This document shows positions 15,001 through 15,854 of a stretch of DNA of 15,854 nucleotides, one piece after another. The position numbers were made by a program, and so were the translations under genes. A model generated the notes under the pieces. That model saw only the letters and a program-made list of their open reading frames with translations. It did no database searches and was not told where the DNA came from. Positions within the stretch are counted from its first letter, which is position 1, and each line of letters opens with the position of its first letter. The stretch spans positions 1 to 15,854 of the forward strand of contig JAEYUG010000103.1 of NCBI GenBank assembly GCA_023432805.1, written 5' to 3'. Origin of the DNA: Bacteroidota bacterium. Lineage in GTDB: Bacteria > Bacteroidota > Ignavibacteria > SZUA-365.

Positions 15001-15854
15001 ATGACCTTTCGAGCCTCGCTGCATTTTGATCATCATCGCATCGTGCATGCACGATGCGCACCACGTGCATTGCTGCTCACCGCACTCGCATGGTGCACCA
15101 TGTTCTCGTCGTCGCTGCACGCGCAGGAACGCGTGTCGATAGATCGTGTGGCACTGCGACCACAGGTCGGTGCGCGTGCAGGACTCATGCTCAACCAGCA
15201 TCGCGCGTCGTTCACTGCGCTGCCAGGAGTGGACAACTGCTGCGGAGGATTCGAGCAGGGAACGGGAGCGGGAATCTGGGGCGGCATCGCATACCGGATT
15301 CCAGTGGATGCAGCATGGGCGCTCGAGTTCGGACTCGCATATGCCGATCACTCCGCGACACTCGAACGCGAGCAGGGCATTGGTCCTGTACTCACACCGG
15401 GTGGTCCCGTCGACGCGATCGTCAGACATTCCATCGCGGGCACGATCACAACAGTCGGCTTCGAGCCGCTGCTCGTATGGTCGCCGATCACCGGAGCCCC
15501 GCTGCGCGTGATCGTGGGTCCCTCAGCCGGATTCTACCTGAGCAATACGTTCGACCAGAAGGAGGAACTCGTCTCTCCGACGGGGACGCGTTTCAGCGAC
15601 GGCCGCACGGTTCGCAACGAAGTCTCGGGCGACATGCCGGGGGCATCCTCGTTCGCACTCGCGCTCGTCGCAGGTCTCCGGATGCCACTGGCCCTCTCCC
15701 CTTCACTGACCGCCGAACCAGAGCTCTCCCTGCGTCTGGCCGCTTCGTCGGTGGGCGAAGCGTCGTGGTACGCCCACGGTCTGCGGGCCGGTCTGGGTCT
15801 CATGTACACGATACCGGAGCCGCCGCCACCACCACCGCCGCCGCCACCACCGCC
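15001..15854 (+). CDS. Outer-membrane beta-barrel protein with polyproline linker, 3' partial
   Basis: An open frame of 284 codons with no stop before the window end. A signal peptide with a long basic/histidine-rich start runs to about residue 42 (SLHA before QE); a GTG at codon 15 would give a more standard one, and neither start has a good ribosome site. Residues about 50-270 read as a small beta-barrel: alternating strands such as GAGIWGGIAYRIP, WALEFGLAYADHS, PLRVIVGPSAGFYLS and HGLRAGLGLMYTI. An adjacent cysteine pair (C80, C81) follows ALPGVDN, a pattern I associate with barrel proteins of this bacterial group. Residues 274-284 are all proline, and the window ends inside that run. Such linkers commonly lead to a C-terminal OmpA-like peptidoglycan-binding domain; that part is not visible and is inferred. 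Confidence 0.78.
   Translation, partial: MTFRASLHFDHHRIVHARCAPRALLLTALAWCTMFSSSLHAQERVSIDRVALRPQVGARAGLMLNQHRASFTALPGVDNCCGGFEQGTGAGIWGGIAYRIPVDAAWALEFGLAYADHSATLEREQGIGPVLTPGGPVDAIVRHSIAGTITTVGFEPLLVWSPITGAPLRVIVGPSAGFYLSNTFDQKEELVSPTGTRFSDGRTVRNEVSGDMPGASSFALALVAGLRMPLALSPSLTAEPELSLRLAASSVGEASWYAHGLRAGLGLMYTIPEPPPPPPPPPPP
15037..15058. promoter_or_regulatory. Perfect 22-bp palindrome near the start of the barrel gene
   Basis: Positions 15037-15058 equal their own reverse complement with no loop and no mismatch (each half is CGCATCGTGCA / TGCACGATGCG). It begins 36 bp after the ATG, inside the signal-peptide codons. It could be a dimeric regulator's operator, a hairpin in the mRNA or a chance result of codon choice; the first two are inference. 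Confidence 0.4.
15820..15854 (+). repeat. CCG/CCA polyproline microsatellite at the window end
   Basis: Eleven full proline codons mixed from CCG and CCA run to the last base. They encode the linker of the barrel protein. The low complexity probably explains why the sequence stops here. Confidence 0.85.

Overview
The window is a GC-rich, densely coded bacterial chromosomal segment, most likely from the Bacteroidota/Chlorobiota group. Ignavibacteria or Kapabacteria would fit, but that is an inference. The pointers are a C-terminal type IX secretion sorting domain on the protein at 6329-7783, an S46 dipeptidyl-peptidase, an Oar-like TonB-dependent receptor with an N-terminal carboxypeptidase-regulatory-like domain, and leaders carrying motifs close to the Bacteroidota -7 box TAnnTTTG. 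No phage, IS element, CRISPR array, tRNA or rRNA was seen.

Layout. 1-38 is a poly-C run that looks like an artefact. 79-3387 (-) encodes the Oar-like outer-membrane receptor. 3642-4097 (-) is dCMP deaminase, divergent from 4208-5530 (+), a PIN-PhoH (PhoH2) protein, which is followed 24 bp later by an AlkD-like DNA alkylation repair protein (5555-6250). A perfect 21-bp AT-rich inverted repeat separates that pair from a leftward block. In transcription order the block is an S46 dipeptidyl-peptidase lipoprotein (12897-10720), a PQQ-type beta-propeller lipoprotein (10539-8761), an esterase with a C-terminal LysM domain (8933-7893, overlapping the propeller gene by 173 bp) and a T9SS-sorted protein of unknown function (7783-6329). 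Divergent from the peptidase is a Y-family DNA polymerase (dinB, 13107-14306). It converges on a small protein made of Ala/Pro/Lys repeats (14720-14391). At the right edge an outer-membrane beta-barrel protein starts at 15001 and runs off the window inside a polyproline linker.

How the genes fit together. One theme is DNA and nucleotide maintenance: dUMP supply, alkylation repair, translesion synthesis, a PIN/ATPase RNA-processing protein and a possible nucleoid protein. The other is the cell envelope: receptor, two lipoproteins, a T9SS cargo, a LysM esterase and a barrel protein. The genes look like ordinary chromosomal neighbours rather than one dedicated system, and I found no convincing new multi-gene system. 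The best leads are non-coding: a perfect 22-bp palindrome within the first 60 bp of the barrel gene, the AT-rich perfect inverted repeat, and a recurring TAnnTT(T/C)(C/G) motif in most leaders.
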